This document shows, in pieces, positions 1-5,554 of a DNA stretch of 9,133 nt. Source of the stretch: an uncultured Opitutia bacterium. GTDB lineage: Bacteria; Verrucomicrobiota; Verrucomicrobiia; Opitutales; UBA953. Location: NCBI GenBank assembly GCA_903929325.1, contig CAIYUD010000218.1, positions 1-9,133 of the forward strand. Reading direction: 5' to 3'. A model generated the notes under the pieces. The model saw only the letters and a list, made by a program, of their open reading frames with translations. It was not told where the DNA came from and did not search any database. Positions within the stretch are counted from its first letter, which is position 1. Each line of letters begins with the position of its first letter. Position numbers and translations under genes: made by a program.

Positions 1-593
1 ATGACGCGAAACGTTACACCCCAGCCCCGCTTTCCTCCTCCAAAGAGCATGAGTCCAAGCTGAATGAGCGTCGCACTTACCAATACGCCGAATGTAACTA
101 ACACGGGTGTGAGCAAAGCGTGGTAACCCATATAGCGATAAATCTCACCCCATGGAAAAAGGCGGATCATATCTCCCCACACGCATTCCCACATGGGTCT
201 GATAAACCACTCCGCCCAAACGAGACCAAGGGTATTCGCCACACAGGCTAGTACCAGGTGCCAAAGAAAAGGCACCCAAAGGCTGCCCTTGGGAGGTAGT
301 GCGCTAAACGTTGTGACTGGGCCCAGTAAAGTTTCACGGAGCGTCAGCGCACAGGCACGTGGCAGTGCCATCTCACGACGACGCTCAAGGGCCGGCTCGG
401 GCACTTGACGGTAAGCGTTCGCGGCGCGAAATTCTGGCCGCTCAACCAAAGGTATCCAGGTCGGCTCACCTTCTTTCCAGGAAAGATCTGTAGGCTTGAA
501 AAATTGTTCGACTAAACCTGTCGCAACTTCTTCGGAGGTTTTTTGCCCAAGACTACGTCCATCGCGAGCGAGGTGAAATCGGGGTATCTCCAT
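1..593 (-). CDS. GYF_2-YIP1 family membrane protein (partial, C-terminus beyond left edge)
   Basis: The frame is open from an ATG at 593 to the window edge, giving 197 visible residues and no stop, so the C-terminus is missing. Residues 4-53 resemble a GYF_2 (DUF4339) domain: FHLARDG-SLGQ-S-EEV near the start, then F-PTDLSWKEGEPTWIPL. From about residue 87 the protein reads like a YIP1 domain: TLLGPVTTFSALP, a hydrophobic stretch at about 105-127, another at about 160-184, then GGGKRGWGVTFRV, which matches the family pattern of a glycine-rich turn before a conserved TFRV. It should be an inner-membrane protein with its GYF_2 domain in the cytoplasm. The molecular role of bacterial members is poorly defined. 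The start lies only 9 nt after the CCA end of tRNA-Arg and has no Shine-Dalgarno. The next in-frame ATG (residue 75) would remove the whole GYF_2 domain, so 593 is preferred. Family call is fairly sure; function is unknown. Confidence 0.8.
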   Translation of the reverse strand, partial: MEIPRFHLARDGRSLGQKTSEEVATGLVEQFFKPTDLSWKEGEPTWIPLVERPEFRAANAYRQVPEPALERRREMALPRACALTLRETLLGPVTTFSALPPKGSLWVPFLWHLVLACVANTLGLVWAEWFIRPMWECVWGDMIRLFPWGEIYRYMGYHALLTPVLVTFGVLVSATLIQLGLMLFGGGKRGWGVTFRV

Positions 594-602
594 GTAGGCA
601 AG

Positions 603-679
603 TGGCGAGGGGGGCGGGACTCGAACCCGCGACCGTCGGTTTAGAAAACCGATGCTCTATCCGGCTGAGCTACCCCCTC
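603..679 (-). tRNA. tRNA-Arg (anticodon TCT)
   Basis: On the minus strand a full cloverleaf can be folded. The acceptor stem is GAGGGGG (679-673) with CCCCCTC (613-607), all seven pairs matched. The D arm contains AGCTCAGCCGGATAGAGC. The anticodon stem TCGGT/ACCGA encloses the loop TTTCTAA, which gives anticodon TCT and reads AGA. The T arm is GCGGGTTCGAGTCCCGC (630-614). The discriminator is G (606) and CCA is encoded at 605-603. It lies between folE2 (49 nt upstream) and the YIP1 gene (9 nt downstream), in the same direction as both. Confidence 0.97.
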
Positions 680-728
680 TTGACTCGTAGATTACGAGGC
701 CGAGGGGGCTCTGCGCAATCGCGGAAGG

Positions 729-1703
729 TTAGCAGATAAGGTCTCTAAAGGCTGAGAAGTCGGCCGATAGGCCGCTTGGGAGACCTTTATTAATCACCGA
801 AACCGCATCATGTGAGTGCAGCGACTCAAGGTGTGAGCAAGCTATCACAAAATCACGGATGCGAGCGTCCTCATCGAGTCGCTCGTAAACGAGACGGGCG
901 GCGTCTTCGACAAATTTTTGGTAAGCACCGTTCAATTCAGCAAATGCTTGTTCATCTTCGCGCTTCACCATGACCTGCGTCTCGGTTTGTAAGGCGGCAA
1001 TGCACAATTCTTGGATGTCTTCGATGTCGAGCGACTTGCCTGGAGAGACTTCCACAATCACGCGTGCTTTAGAGCGCTGAGAGTGCGGAATACCGTAGAC
1101 TTCGCGCGTCTCGCGAGCGTGCTCCGTCAAATCAGCCGAACATGGACAAGCGGAAGAATAAACGAAATCGAAGTGTGTGTAGCGACGGTGGCGATCAAGG
1201 TCGTCAATCGTACCTTCGAGCACCACGCGGTAGAACTGCCATCCAGATAAATCGGAGCGTAATGATTTTTGGAGAATCGGGTAATTAAACTCGGCCAATA
1301 GACGTGCCCGACTGCAGCTAAGATCTTTTTTATATCGGAGAAGGATTTCGCCGAGTAACTCATGGGATAGCACCCGATCCTTAAATTCATAGAACGTCCG
1401 CACAATGCGCGACATGTTAATGCCCTTCAGGTCGGCCGCGAGTGACACTGTGCCGGTAATGGAAACTTCGACGGTTAATTGGCGACCATCACGTGCACGC
1501 AGCATTAAAGGCAAGCGAAAGCCCGAAACACCAACATGCTGAATAGGGACATTGGCTCCTTGGATGAGTGAAGCGTCCTTATTCTGAATGTCCGGAAGTG
1601 ATTCGCGATAGGCAGCATCGCCCCGGAACGCACGGTCATAGCTCCGCGAAAGCTGTGAAGCTTTGCGGTTTTTAGCCGAGGAGTTTTTGCTCATACGTGC
1701 CAT
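729..1703 (-). CDS. folE2: GTP cyclohydrolase IB (FolE2)
   Basis: FolE2 converts GTP to 7,8-dihydroneopterin triphosphate plus formate in the cytoplasm, the first step of tetrahydrofolate synthesis and also of queuosine (preQ0) synthesis. In the 324-residue protein the family signatures appear in order: KGINMSR at 93-99, SSACPCS at 183-189 (holding the conserved catalytic or metal-binding Cys), GIPHSQRS at 204-211, and ESLHSHDA at 292-299 near the C-terminus. Length is a little above the roughly 260-300 residues usual for the family because of a basic, Ser/Lys-rich N-terminal extension. The frame stays open to an ATG at 1793, but that start would lie inside tRNA-Thr. The ATG at 1703 is the first outside the tRNA; the ATG at 1694 (three residues shorter) is equally possible. 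Neither has a Shine-Dalgarno. Type IB enzymes are known to tolerate metals other than zinc and in some bacteria are induced by zinc limitation, but I see no Zur site here. Confidence 0.93.
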   Translation of the reverse strand: MARMSKNSSAKNRKASQLSRSYDRAFRGDAAYRESLPDIQNKDASLIQGANVPIQHVGVSGFRLPLMLRARDGRQLTVEVSITGTVSLAADLKGINMSRIVRTFYEFKDRVLSHELLGEILLRYKKDLSCSRARLLAEFNYPILQKSLRSDLSGWQFYRVVLEGTIDDLDRHRRYTHFDFVYSSACPCSADLTEHARETREVYGIPHSQRSKARVIVEVSPGKSLDIEDIQELCIAALQTETQVMVKREDEQAFAELNGAYQKFVEDAARLVYERLDEDARIRDFVIACSHLESLHSHDAVSVINKGLPSGLSADFSAFRDLIC

Positions 1704-1754
1704 AAAGAGAGAGGGTTGTCGGTTTGCCGCAAGCGGCGGGTGCTGTTTTTGGGG

Positions 1755-1830
1755 TGGAGCCACTTGCCGGACTTGAACCGGCGACTTTCTCATTACGAAT
1801 GAGACGCTCTACCAACTGAGCTAAAGTGGC
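1755..1830 (-). tRNA. tRNA-Thr (anticodon CGT)
   Basis: The minus strand folds into a complete tRNA. The acceptor stem is GCCACTT (1830-1824) with AAGTGGC (1765-1759). The D arm contains TAGCTCAGTTGGTAGAGC. The anticodon stem TCTCA/TGAGA encloses TTCGTAA, giving anticodon CGT, which reads ACG (Thr). The T arm is built on GCCGG-TTCAAGT-CCGGC. The discriminator is T (1758) and CCA is encoded at 1757-1755. The gene lies 51 nt upstream of the folE2 start in the same direction. It limits how far upstream both folE2 and the divergent cvpA-like gene can begin. Confidence 0.97.
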
Positions 1831-1831
1831 G

Positions 1832-1846
1832 AACCCTAGGAGGGTT
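1832..1846. repeat. Short inverted repeat next to tRNA-Thr
   Basis: AACCCT (1832-1837) and AGGGTT (1841-1846) form a perfect 6-bp inverted repeat with a 3-nt centre, one base away from the 5' end of tRNA-Thr, within the 133-nt gap before the cvpA-like gene. It lacks a T-tract on either strand, so it is not a clear terminator. It could sit in the tRNA leader or be chance. Confidence 0.45.
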
Positions 1847-1875
1847 TATCTTGGTAACCACCCCCTCCAAATCAA
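1845..1875 (-). promoter_or_regulatory. Weak candidate promoter for tRNA-Thr
   Basis: On the minus strand TTGATT (1875-1870, four matches to TTGACA) is followed after 19 nt by GATAAA (1850-1845, four matches to TATAAT), ending 14 nt before the first base of tRNA-Thr. The position is right but the spacer is longer than the usual 17 and neither box is strong. Transcription starting here could also run on into folE2. Confidence 0.25.
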
Positions 1876-1963
1876 GCCCCCAGTAAGGGAATGCCCTCGC
1901 AACTTTCTCGTAAAACAGAGACTTTTGTTCCGTCTACTTCCTCGCACGGGCAATTTCCAGTAC

Positions 1964-2770
1964 ATGAGCCTCACCGTTACACAGTGGATTGCATTCAGTG
2001 TGGCCCTTCTTTTTTTAATTCAGGGTGCTCGCAGTGGCTATAAACGCGGGCCCATTCGGCAATGTGCGAGCATTGTCGCTCTAATTATTGCGATGACTGT
2101 GGGTTGGACATTTGGCGGTGAACTCGGTCTATTTTTTCTAAACGACACGGTTGTACCCTGGCTCCTCCGGGGCACCCTGGGCGTCATTGGATTGTCAGCA
2201 CTAACTTGGCTACTCGCGTTGTCTTGGCTTTGGTTTGTTGGACGACGGGCCAAAGGCGCCGAAGAAGCCGAAAGCCCCGTGTTGGGTGCACTGGTAGGCT
2301 GTTGGACGGGGTTCGTGAACTGTGCATTGCTCCTAGCAGTACTCACCGCCTGGGCTGGTGCTCGCGAAATTTTATCGTCACCTGCGGTCGCTCAGCGGCA
2401 CTGGGCAGTTGTCGCGCGCGATGATCTATCGAACGTTATTGGTATGGATTGGCTCAAAGGCTATAGCCCTTGGCCGGAAAGCTGGAAACGGATTGCGCGC
2501 AAAGGCCAACAAGTACTTGGCAGCCCAGAAGCTTCACGTCGGTTAATGGAGCAAGAGCCCATTCGCGCCCTCGCCTCTCACCCAACGTTCTACACCGCAT
2601 GGGGCGACCCCGAGGTCAAACGTCTCGCACACAATGGTTCGCTCGGCGAATTACTCGAACATCCCAAAGTAAGACCCCTGTTAAACGACGAAGTCTTCCA
2701 GCAACAACTTATTCACACAGACTTGGAAGTGCTTCTAGATAAGTCACTTAAGTCAGTTAATACGAAGTAA
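1964..2770 (+). CDS. CvpA family membrane protein with C-terminal repeat tail
   Basis: The 268-residue product begins with the layout of CvpA (colicin V production) family proteins. It has hydrophobic segments at about 8-22, 33-48, 66-92 and 108-132, with the early motif GARSGYKRGP (21-30) where the family has its conserved glycine-arginine turn. CvpA proteins are inner-membrane proteins linked to envelope homeostasis and, in E. coli, to colicin V export; their biochemical activity is not known. After the membrane part comes a soluble tail of about 130 residues. Its last 70 residues (about 192-260) show a repeating pattern of DP or HP followed by V-x-x-L. The frame is open back to an ATG at 1826, but that lies inside tRNA-Thr on the other strand and would add 46 non-hydrophobic residues, so the ATG at 1964 is preferred. 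No Shine-Dalgarno is visible. The paralogous pair follows 74 nt downstream. Confidence 0.75.
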   Translation: MSLTVTQWIAFSVALLFLIQGARSGYKRGPIRQCASIVALIIAMTVGWTFGGELGLFFLNDTVVPWLLRGTLGVIGLSALTWLLALSWLWFVGRRAKGAEEAESPVLGALVGCWTGFVNCALLLAVLTAWAGAREILSSPAVAQRHWAVVARDDLSNVIGMDWLKGYSPWPESWKRIARKGQQVLGSPEASRRLMEQEPIRALASHPTFYTAWGDPEVKRLAHNGSLGELLEHPKVRPLLNDEVFQQQLIHTDLEVLLDKSLKSVNTK

Positions 2771-2844
2771 AACTTGGGATTTTAGTATGGCGTGAGTAGT
2801 GGCGACTCTGCATGATTATCCCTCCCCAAATCAAAAAACCTGTC

Positions 2845-3672
2845 ATGAGGACTACCCTTGCATTTTCCGCCCTGCTTTTCATTCCGCTTTTCGCTGAAGA
2901 TAGCACCGCTAAACCGGACGCGGCCAAGCCCAACACGATTGAAGTGATTGAAGTCCAGGGACGTCGCTTGGCTTTAGTTCGCCTCATCCCGACGGCTGCG
3001 GAGTTCCAAACTTTCCAGCAACGCGTCGAAAGCATCACGAATGAGCGCAAGGACACTGCCCTCACGAAGCAATTGCTCGATGCGGCATTAACAACCCCTG
3101 AGAAGGAAGCTCGCCAGCGTCAACTCGACGCGAAGATGCAGAAGCTCGTCGCATCCAACGCAGAGATGAACAAAGCCTTCGGCTTCGATCTCACCCGCCA
3201 ATACGTCGTCGTCCCTACAAAGCTAAGCATTTATCAGCTTCTGACGGACGATGAGTATGTGAAGCTTGCAGCTAGTTCTGATTTTAAAAAGGAATCCGTG
3301 ATTGAAGCTGACGGCGGCAAGAAGCTTCAGACCAAAGGAACCGTCACCGGTGCCGTTGAAGTTGAAACCTTCCAAATCCAAATTCGTGGTATCGGCGAAA
3401 CGAAGAAGCGCCTCCAGGAATTACTGGATCTCCAACCAAAACTAACGAAGTCGGAAGACAAGAAGAAGGTCGAAGAAGCCATTCAGCGCGGCCAGAAGGA
3501 CGTCAATGAAGCTGAAGCTAATTTCGCGACGGCCCAGAAATACCCATTCAGCGAAAAACTCGCGACCCAGATTGCTGAAGCGAAACTCTATGTTCTGCTT
3601 TCAGACGAAGAAAATAAGCAGGTCGATAAAGCCGTCAGCGAATCCAAGAAGGACGCCCCAGCCGCTAAATAA
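2845..3672 (+). CDS. Exported protein of unknown function with two helical repeat modules
   Basis: I do not recognise a named family. The 275-residue product starts with a signal peptide (MRTTLAFSALLFIPLFAED, likely cleaved near residue 18) and ends in a charged Lys/Ala tail, so it is probably periplasmic. Two related modules follow. The first spans about 52-142, with a long charged helix, AFGFDLTR at 111-118 and QLLTDDEYVKL at 131-141. The second spans about 172-263, with KYPFSEKLA at 232-240 and LYVLLSDEENKQV at 248-260. A linker at 147-170 contains DFKKESV and GGKKL. The modules are rich in Lys, Glu, Gln and Ala and look alpha-helical. The same architecture recurs in the gene 26 nt downstream, so the two are tandem paralogues. 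The frame extends 11 codons upstream to an ATG at 2812, but the ATG at 2845 puts the signal peptide at the N-terminus. No Shine-Dalgarno is present. Lysine is mostly AAG, unlike the cvpA-like gene. Confidence 0.8.
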   Translation: MRTTLAFSALLFIPLFAEDSTAKPDAAKPNTIEVIEVQGRRLALVRLIPTAAEFQTFQQRVESITNERKDTALTKQLLDAALTTPEKEARQRQLDAKMQKLVASNAEMNKAFGFDLTRQYVVVPTKLSIYQLLTDDEYVKLAASSDFKKESVIEADGGKKLQTKGTVTGAVEVETFQIQIRGIGETKKRLQELLDLQPKLTKSEDKKKVEEAIQRGQKDVNEAEANFATAQKYPFSEKLATQIAEAKLYVLLSDEENKQVDKAVSESKKDAPAAK

Positions 3673-3698
3673 TTTCCCCCAACCCCATAACCAATCCT

Positions 3699-4514
3699 AT
3701 GACCACAGCTACAACCCCCGCGGCAGCCTCTGGAATCAAAGCCGAGCGCATTGCCCTCCCCTCCAACCAAGGCCCCATCATTTTTGAGAGCCTGTTGCAC
3801 ATCAACAACGCCAACAGCGTTAATGAGTTCGCGACACAGTACAGTGCTCTCATCAATCAATTCCAGCGCCTCCAAGGCATCGCCCAGCGCCGCGATCAAG
3901 CCCTCACCACAGCCGAGAAGGACGCCTTGAATAAGGTCCTCGAAGCTGAAGTGCGCGACTTCGACGCCAAAGACAGCCTCTTCCAAAGAGTTTACGGTTT
4001 CCGCGTGGCCGCTATCGCCACCCGCCCAGTCTATCTCTCGAAAACCGCACGCCTCTTGCTCTCCGTCACCGATGAAGAACTGACGAAGGCACGCGCTGAA
4101 AAGGAGTTCAAGGAAGACACCGTCGTTACGGTCGAGGGTAAGAAGCACCTCGTCTCTTCGACGATGTCAGGCACCGCTCTCGATGAGTTCGTGCGCAACG
4201 TCGAGGCCATCAGCCAGCAACGCAACGGCCTCATCCAGCACAAAGCTGCGGTGGACGCTGCGACCGGCGACGACAAGAAGACTCTCGACGAATCCTTCAA
4301 GAAGGCTGAAGCCGAGTTGATTAAGAATAACGAGATCATGGCCAAGACCTATGGCTTCTCGCTTACTCGCAACTTCACCCTCGAAACGCAGAGCGGTAAG
4401 TTCTTCGTAGCTCTCACCCAGGAAGAAGTGCAAAAGGCTGTCAGCGCCGAACAGGCTGCTGCTTCGCCTAGCACAACCACCGAGGCGATCGCTGCAAAGA
4501 AAGCTAAGAACTAA
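3699..4514 (+). CDS. Protein of unknown function, paralogue of the preceding gene, without signal peptide
   Basis: I do not recognise a named family. The 271-residue product repeats the plan of its upstream neighbour. Module one spans about 40-132, with VYGFRVA at 98-104 and LLSVTDEELTKA at 120-131. Then comes a linker, EFKEDTV (136-142) and EGKKHL (146-151). Module two spans about 159-250, with TYGFSLTR at 217-224 and FVALTQEEVQKA at 236-247. The linker aligns with the neighbour's DFKKESV and GGKKL, so the similarity covers the whole length. Its N-terminus (MTTATTPAAASG) is not a signal peptide, so it is probably cytoplasmic, or exported by a route I cannot see. The C-terminus is an Ala/Lys-rich tail. 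The gap from the upstream stop is 26 nt with a C-rich, Shine-Dalgarno-free leader, consistent with one transcript. An intrinsic terminator follows 22 nt after the stop. No other in-frame start fits better. Lysine is mostly AAG, which hints at good expression. Confidence 0.8.
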   Translation: MTTATTPAAASGIKAERIALPSNQGPIIFESLLHINNANSVNEFATQYSALINQFQRLQGIAQRRDQALTTAEKDALNKVLEAEVRDFDAKDSLFQRVYGFRVAAIATRPVYLSKTARLLLSVTDEELTKARAEKEFKEDTVVTVEGKKHLVSSTMSGTALDEFVRNVEAISQQRNGLIQHKAAVDAATGDDKKTLDESFKKAEAELIKNNEIMAKTYGFSLTRNFTLETQSGKFFVALTQEEVQKAVSAEQAAASPSTTTEAIAAKKAKN

Positions 4515-4535
4515 GCCGAGCTTCGTTTCGCAACA

Positions 4536-4561
4536 GGGCCCGCCTCATGGCGGGCCTTTTT
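4536..4561 (+). terminator. Intrinsic terminator of the paralogue pair
   Basis: A perfect 8-bp GC-rich stem (GGCCCGCC at 4537-4544, GGCGGGCC at 4549-4556) closes a TCAT loop and is followed by TTTTT (4557-4561). Flanking CAACA (4531-4535) and TGTTG (4561-4565) could extend the pairing. It lies 22 nt after the stop of the second paralogue. On the minus strand the hairpin is not followed by a T-tract, so it should be a poor terminator for the convergent exonuclease gene. Confidence 0.9.
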
Positions 4562-4570
4562 GTTGGGACT

Positions 4571-5464
4571 TTAAAAGAGTTCGCCCTGTGACTTGGCGAT
4601 ACGCTCGGCCTCGCGTTGCTTAAACTTCTTTAGCGTCCCCTGCATATCCATGCCTGCTAAGTAAGCCTCTAAGGCGGCGGCATCCCTCTGGGGCGCAGCG
4701 TCGAGCTCGCATACAAAGTCTGTCTTAAAGCGCACGAGGTTTAAATTTGCCCGGATGCGCGCTGCCTCCGAAACCACTTGTTCGCGAAAGCGCGCGGGTT
4801 CGAGCTTATCGGCTGCCGAGAGCACGCCTTCTAAATCCGTAAACTCCGTGAGCCACTTAACCGCTGTCTTGGGCCCGACGCCTTTTAATCCTGGGATGTT
4901 ATCAACGCTATCCCCCACCAGCGCAAGGTAGTCGGGAATGTATTCAGGACGGATTCCAAACTTTTCGAATACACCCGCTGCATCCAAACGACGCCAGTCC
5001 GAAGCAGGCGTCGGCGGAGTTAGTTGGAATACTTTTCCGCCAACACATTGGCCAAAATCTTTGTCGGCGCTGACAATGACAACTTCGTGGCCTTCTCCGG
5101 AAAGCTTTTGAGCAGCCGAGGCAATTAAGTCATCTGCCTCAACGCCACGTTGCTCAATAACCGTAAGCCCCATATTTCGGGTGAGCTTCTTAATCTCAGG
5201 TATCTGCTTCTCGAGATCCTCGGGTGTGTCGGCACGTTGTGCCTTATATTCGGGATGAGCGGCCAAGTGCCGATCGGATCCGCCGAGGTCAAAGAAAACA
5301 ACCATTCGCTGTGGCTTTTCACTATCCTCGATTGACCAAAGCATGCGAATCCAGCCATGCAAAGCACCTGTCGGAAAACCATCTGCACGCTTCAGCCCGA
5401 GTCGCTCCATGCCAAAGTGGCTGCGAAAAGCTAGATTGAAGCCGTCGATAAGCAGCCAACGCAT
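4571..5464 (-). CDS. Standalone 5'-3' exonuclease / flap endonuclease (PolI N-domain type)
   Basis: The 297-residue protein matches the FEN-like 5' nuclease domain found at the N-terminus of DNA polymerase I, here with no polymerase domain. It would remove 5' flaps or RNA primers with two divalent metals. Visible acidic metal ligands are D7 (LLIDGFN), D59 (VFFDLGG), E109/D111/D112 (VEADDL), D134/D136 (SADKD), and D185/D188 (GDSVDNIPG). The arch region carries EYKAQR at 72-77. The helix-three-turn-helix DNA-binding motif is GLKGVGPKTA at 192-201. All key residues are present, so it should be active. Length fits ExoIX/Xni-like or phage-type enzymes. The frame continues 19 codons up to an ATG at 5521, but that start falls inside the secretin terminator hairpin, while MRWLLIDGFN at 5464 is the normal family N-terminus. 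GAGGA lies 10 nt upstream of this ATG. The gene has its own space after the terminator, so it is probably transcribed separately from the pilus genes. Confidence 0.92.
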   Translation of the reverse strand: MRWLLIDGFNLAFRSHFGMERLGLKRADGFPTGALHGWIRMLWSIEDSEKPQRMVVFFDLGGSDRHLAAHPEYKAQRADTPEDLEKQIPEIKKLTRNMGLTVIEQRGVEADDLIASAAQKLSGEGHEVVIVSADKDFGQCVGGKVFQLTPPTPASDWRRLDAAGVFEKFGIRPEYIPDYLALVGDSVDNIPGLKGVGPKTAVKWLTEFTDLEGVLSAADKLEPARFREQVVSEAARIRANLNLVRFKTDFVCELDAAPQRDAAALEAYLAGMDMQGTLKKFKQREAERIAKSQGELF

Positions 5465-5474
5465 CAGGCGATAT

Positions 5475-5479
5475 TCCTC
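5475..5479 (-). promoter_or_regulatory. Possible ribosome binding site of the exonuclease gene
   Basis: GAGGA on the minus strand lies 10 nt before the ATG at 5464. The spacing is slightly long, but it is the only clear purine-rich Shine-Dalgarno-like motif before any start in the window, and it supports the 5464 start over the one at 5521. Confidence 0.35.
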
Positions 5480-5502
5480 AGCCGACGTTGTGTCGCCAGC
5501 CC

Positions 5503-5533
5503 AAACAAACAGGCCCGCCAAAAGGCGGGCCTG
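5503..5533 (-). terminator. Intrinsic terminator of the secretin gene
   Basis: On the minus strand a perfect 10-bp stem, CAGGCCCGCC (5533-5524) with GGCGGGCCTG (5519-5510), closes a TTTT loop and is followed by TTTGTTT. It lies 21 nt after the secretin stop. The plus-strand side is followed by TATAAAA, so it is not a convincing terminator in that direction. The inner 8-bp stem is identical to that of the terminator at 4537-4556. Confidence 0.88.
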
Positions 5534-5554
5534 TATAAAACCCTGAGCTAAGGA

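Noticed and set aside
193..408. Plus-strand open frame of 71 codons
   Set aside because: It is antisense to the GYF_2-YIP1 gene, has an Arg/Ser-rich composition and no family resemblance.
680..728. Possible promoter (TTGCGC, 18 nt, TAATCT) and small hairpin CTCGT/ACGAG before tRNA-Arg on the minus strand
   Set aside because: Only three matches in each box and a 5-bp stem without a T-tract; not distinguishable from chance.
1704..1793. N-terminal extension of folE2 to an ATG at 1793
   Set aside because: It would read through tRNA-Thr, and the extra 30 residues lack any FolE2 similarity.
603..1830. tRNA genes as integration sites of a genomic island
   Set aside because: No integrase and no direct repeat of a tRNA 3' end elsewhere in the window.
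1826..1963. Upstream start of the cvpA-like gene at 1826
   Set aside because: The start lies inside tRNA-Thr, and the added 46 residues push the first membrane segment inward without any recognisable domain.
2771..2844. TAGTAT (2783-2788) as a -10 box for the paralogue pair
   Set aside because: No acceptable -35 box at the right distance, so I cannot tell whether the pair has its own promoter or is read from the cvpA-like gene.
3588..4148. Minus-strand open frame of 186 codons across the paralogue pair
   Set aside because: It is antisense to two genes with clear mutual protein similarity and crosses the boundary between them; its sequence looks like a shadow of their codon bias.
5465..5521. 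Upstream start of the exonuclease at 5521
   Set aside because: It lies within the secretin terminator hairpin; the family N-terminus starts at 5464.
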